Of a stretch of DNA of 64,000 nt, positions 63,228 through 64,000 are shown in pieces (positions within the stretch are counted from its first letter, which is position 1; the number at the start of each line of letters is the position of its first letter). Location: NCBI RefSeq assembly GCF_020740795.1, contig NC_067301.1:5952001-6016000 (forward strand), in the 5' to 3' direction. The position numbers and the translations under genes were made by a program. Under the pieces are notes generated by a model. The model did no database searches, was not told the DNA's origin, and saw only the letters and a list, made by a program, of their open reading frames with translations. Source of the stretch: Apus apus (taxonomy: Eukaryota; Chordata; Aves; Apodiformes; Apodidae).

Positions 63228-64000
63228 CCGACCCCAGCCCCACAGCACGGGGGTGCAGACCCCAGCCCCACAAACAGCCACAGCCCCACACCGACCCCAG
63301 CCCCACAAACAGTCCCAGCCCCACACCATGAGGGTGCAGACCCCAGCCCCACACAGGGTTCCAGCCCCACACCAGGGGGGTGCAGACCCCAGCCCCACAA
63401 ACAGTCCCAGCCCCACAGCACGGGGGTGCAGACCCCAGCCCCACACAGACCCCAGCCCCACAAACAGTCCCAGCCCCACACCATGAGGGTGCAGCCCCCA
63501 GCCCCACACAGCCCCCAGCCTCACACAGCCCCAGCCCCACAGACCCCAGCCCCACACAGACCCCAGCCCCACATAGACCCCAGCCCCACAGCCCCCAGCC
63601 CCACACCATGAGGGTGCAGCCCCCAACCCCACACAGCCCCCAGCCTCACACAGCCCCAGCCCCATGGACCCCAGCCCCACACAGACCCCAGCCCCACATA
63701 GACCCCAGCCCCACAGATCCCAGCCCCACACCATGAGGGTGCAGCCCCCAGCCCCACAGCCCCAGCCCCACAGACCACAGACCCCAGCCCCACACAGACC
63801 CCAGCCCCACAGCCCCAGCCCCACACAGACCCAGCCCCACACAGACCCCAGCCCCACAGCCCCACACAGCCCCCAGCCCCACACAGTCCCAGCCCCACAC
63901 CATGAGGGAGCAGACCCCAGCCCCACAGACCCCAGCCCCACACAGCTCCAGCCCCACAGCCCCCAGCCTCACACAGCCCCAGTCCCATGGACCCCAGCCC
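63228..64000. repeat. CCCCAGCCCCACACAGA minisatellite, continues past the window
   Basis: More than 45 units of about 11-17 bp (CCCCAGCCCCACA with CAGA, AACAGTC or CACCATGAGGGTGCAGA inserts). The longer inserts recur in order, indicating higher-order blocks. The minus strand is GGGGCTGGGG-rich, with four-G runs suited to G-quadruplexes. Confidence 0.93.

Noticed and set aside
62898-63941. 347-codon minus-strand Gly/Trp/Leu-rich frame
   Set aside because: Product of the C-rich minisatellite; no stop arises because the repeat lacks them in that frame.
57411-64000. UBXN10, the next gene expected from human synteny
   Set aside because: No frame in this part shows a UBX domain; it presumably lies beyond the window or elsewhere.

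Overview
The window is vertebrate nuclear DNA, almost certainly from a bird. It is GC-rich with long G and C homopolymers and many minisatellites. It carries about two dozen 5'-truncated CR1 LINE fragments, recognisable by their shared 3' end (the tail reads roughly AACCATTCYATGATTCTATG). The gene order matches part of human 1p36.12, which in chicken lies on a small microchromosome (chromosome 21, from memory). The species cannot be fixed from this sequence alone.

Genes from left to right: CDA (minus strand, only exons 1 and 2 inside the window), FAM43B (plus, single coding exon with an apparent +1 frameshift near its end), MUL1 (plus, four exons, 352 aa, complete), CAMK2N1 (plus, two exons, 76 aa, complete) and VWA5B1 (minus, 21 coding exons spanning 27308-51485, about 1,291 aa). 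Exon phases and splice sites were read by hand and agree across every junction. No convincing coding gene was found between CAMK2N1 and VWA5B1 or to the right of VWA5B1.

The genes do not form a pathway. CDA salvages pyrimidines, FAM43B carries a PTB-like domain, MUL1 is a mitochondrial outer-membrane E3 ligase, CAMK2N1 inhibits CaMKII, and VWA5B1 is a VIT/VWA protein without an established function. They sit together by old synteny.

The non-coding part is the more unusual. A CR1 3' end runs right up to the acceptor of MUL1 exon 4. A perfect X-box lies in the MUL1 5' leader. The CAMK2N1 transcript contains a 45-nt pure G run and an intronic 113-bp minisatellite. VWA5B1 intron 1 has a GC-AG splice pair. 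A 39-bp-arm inverted repeat lies at 56011-56101. A satellite-like array of about 40 monomers (60034-61690), with a 658-bp higher-order duplication and a CRE-like core in each monomer, starts at the end of a truncated CR1. The window ends inside a C-rich (G4-capable) minisatellite. I found no CRISPR array, tRNA or rRNA, and no clearly new protein system.
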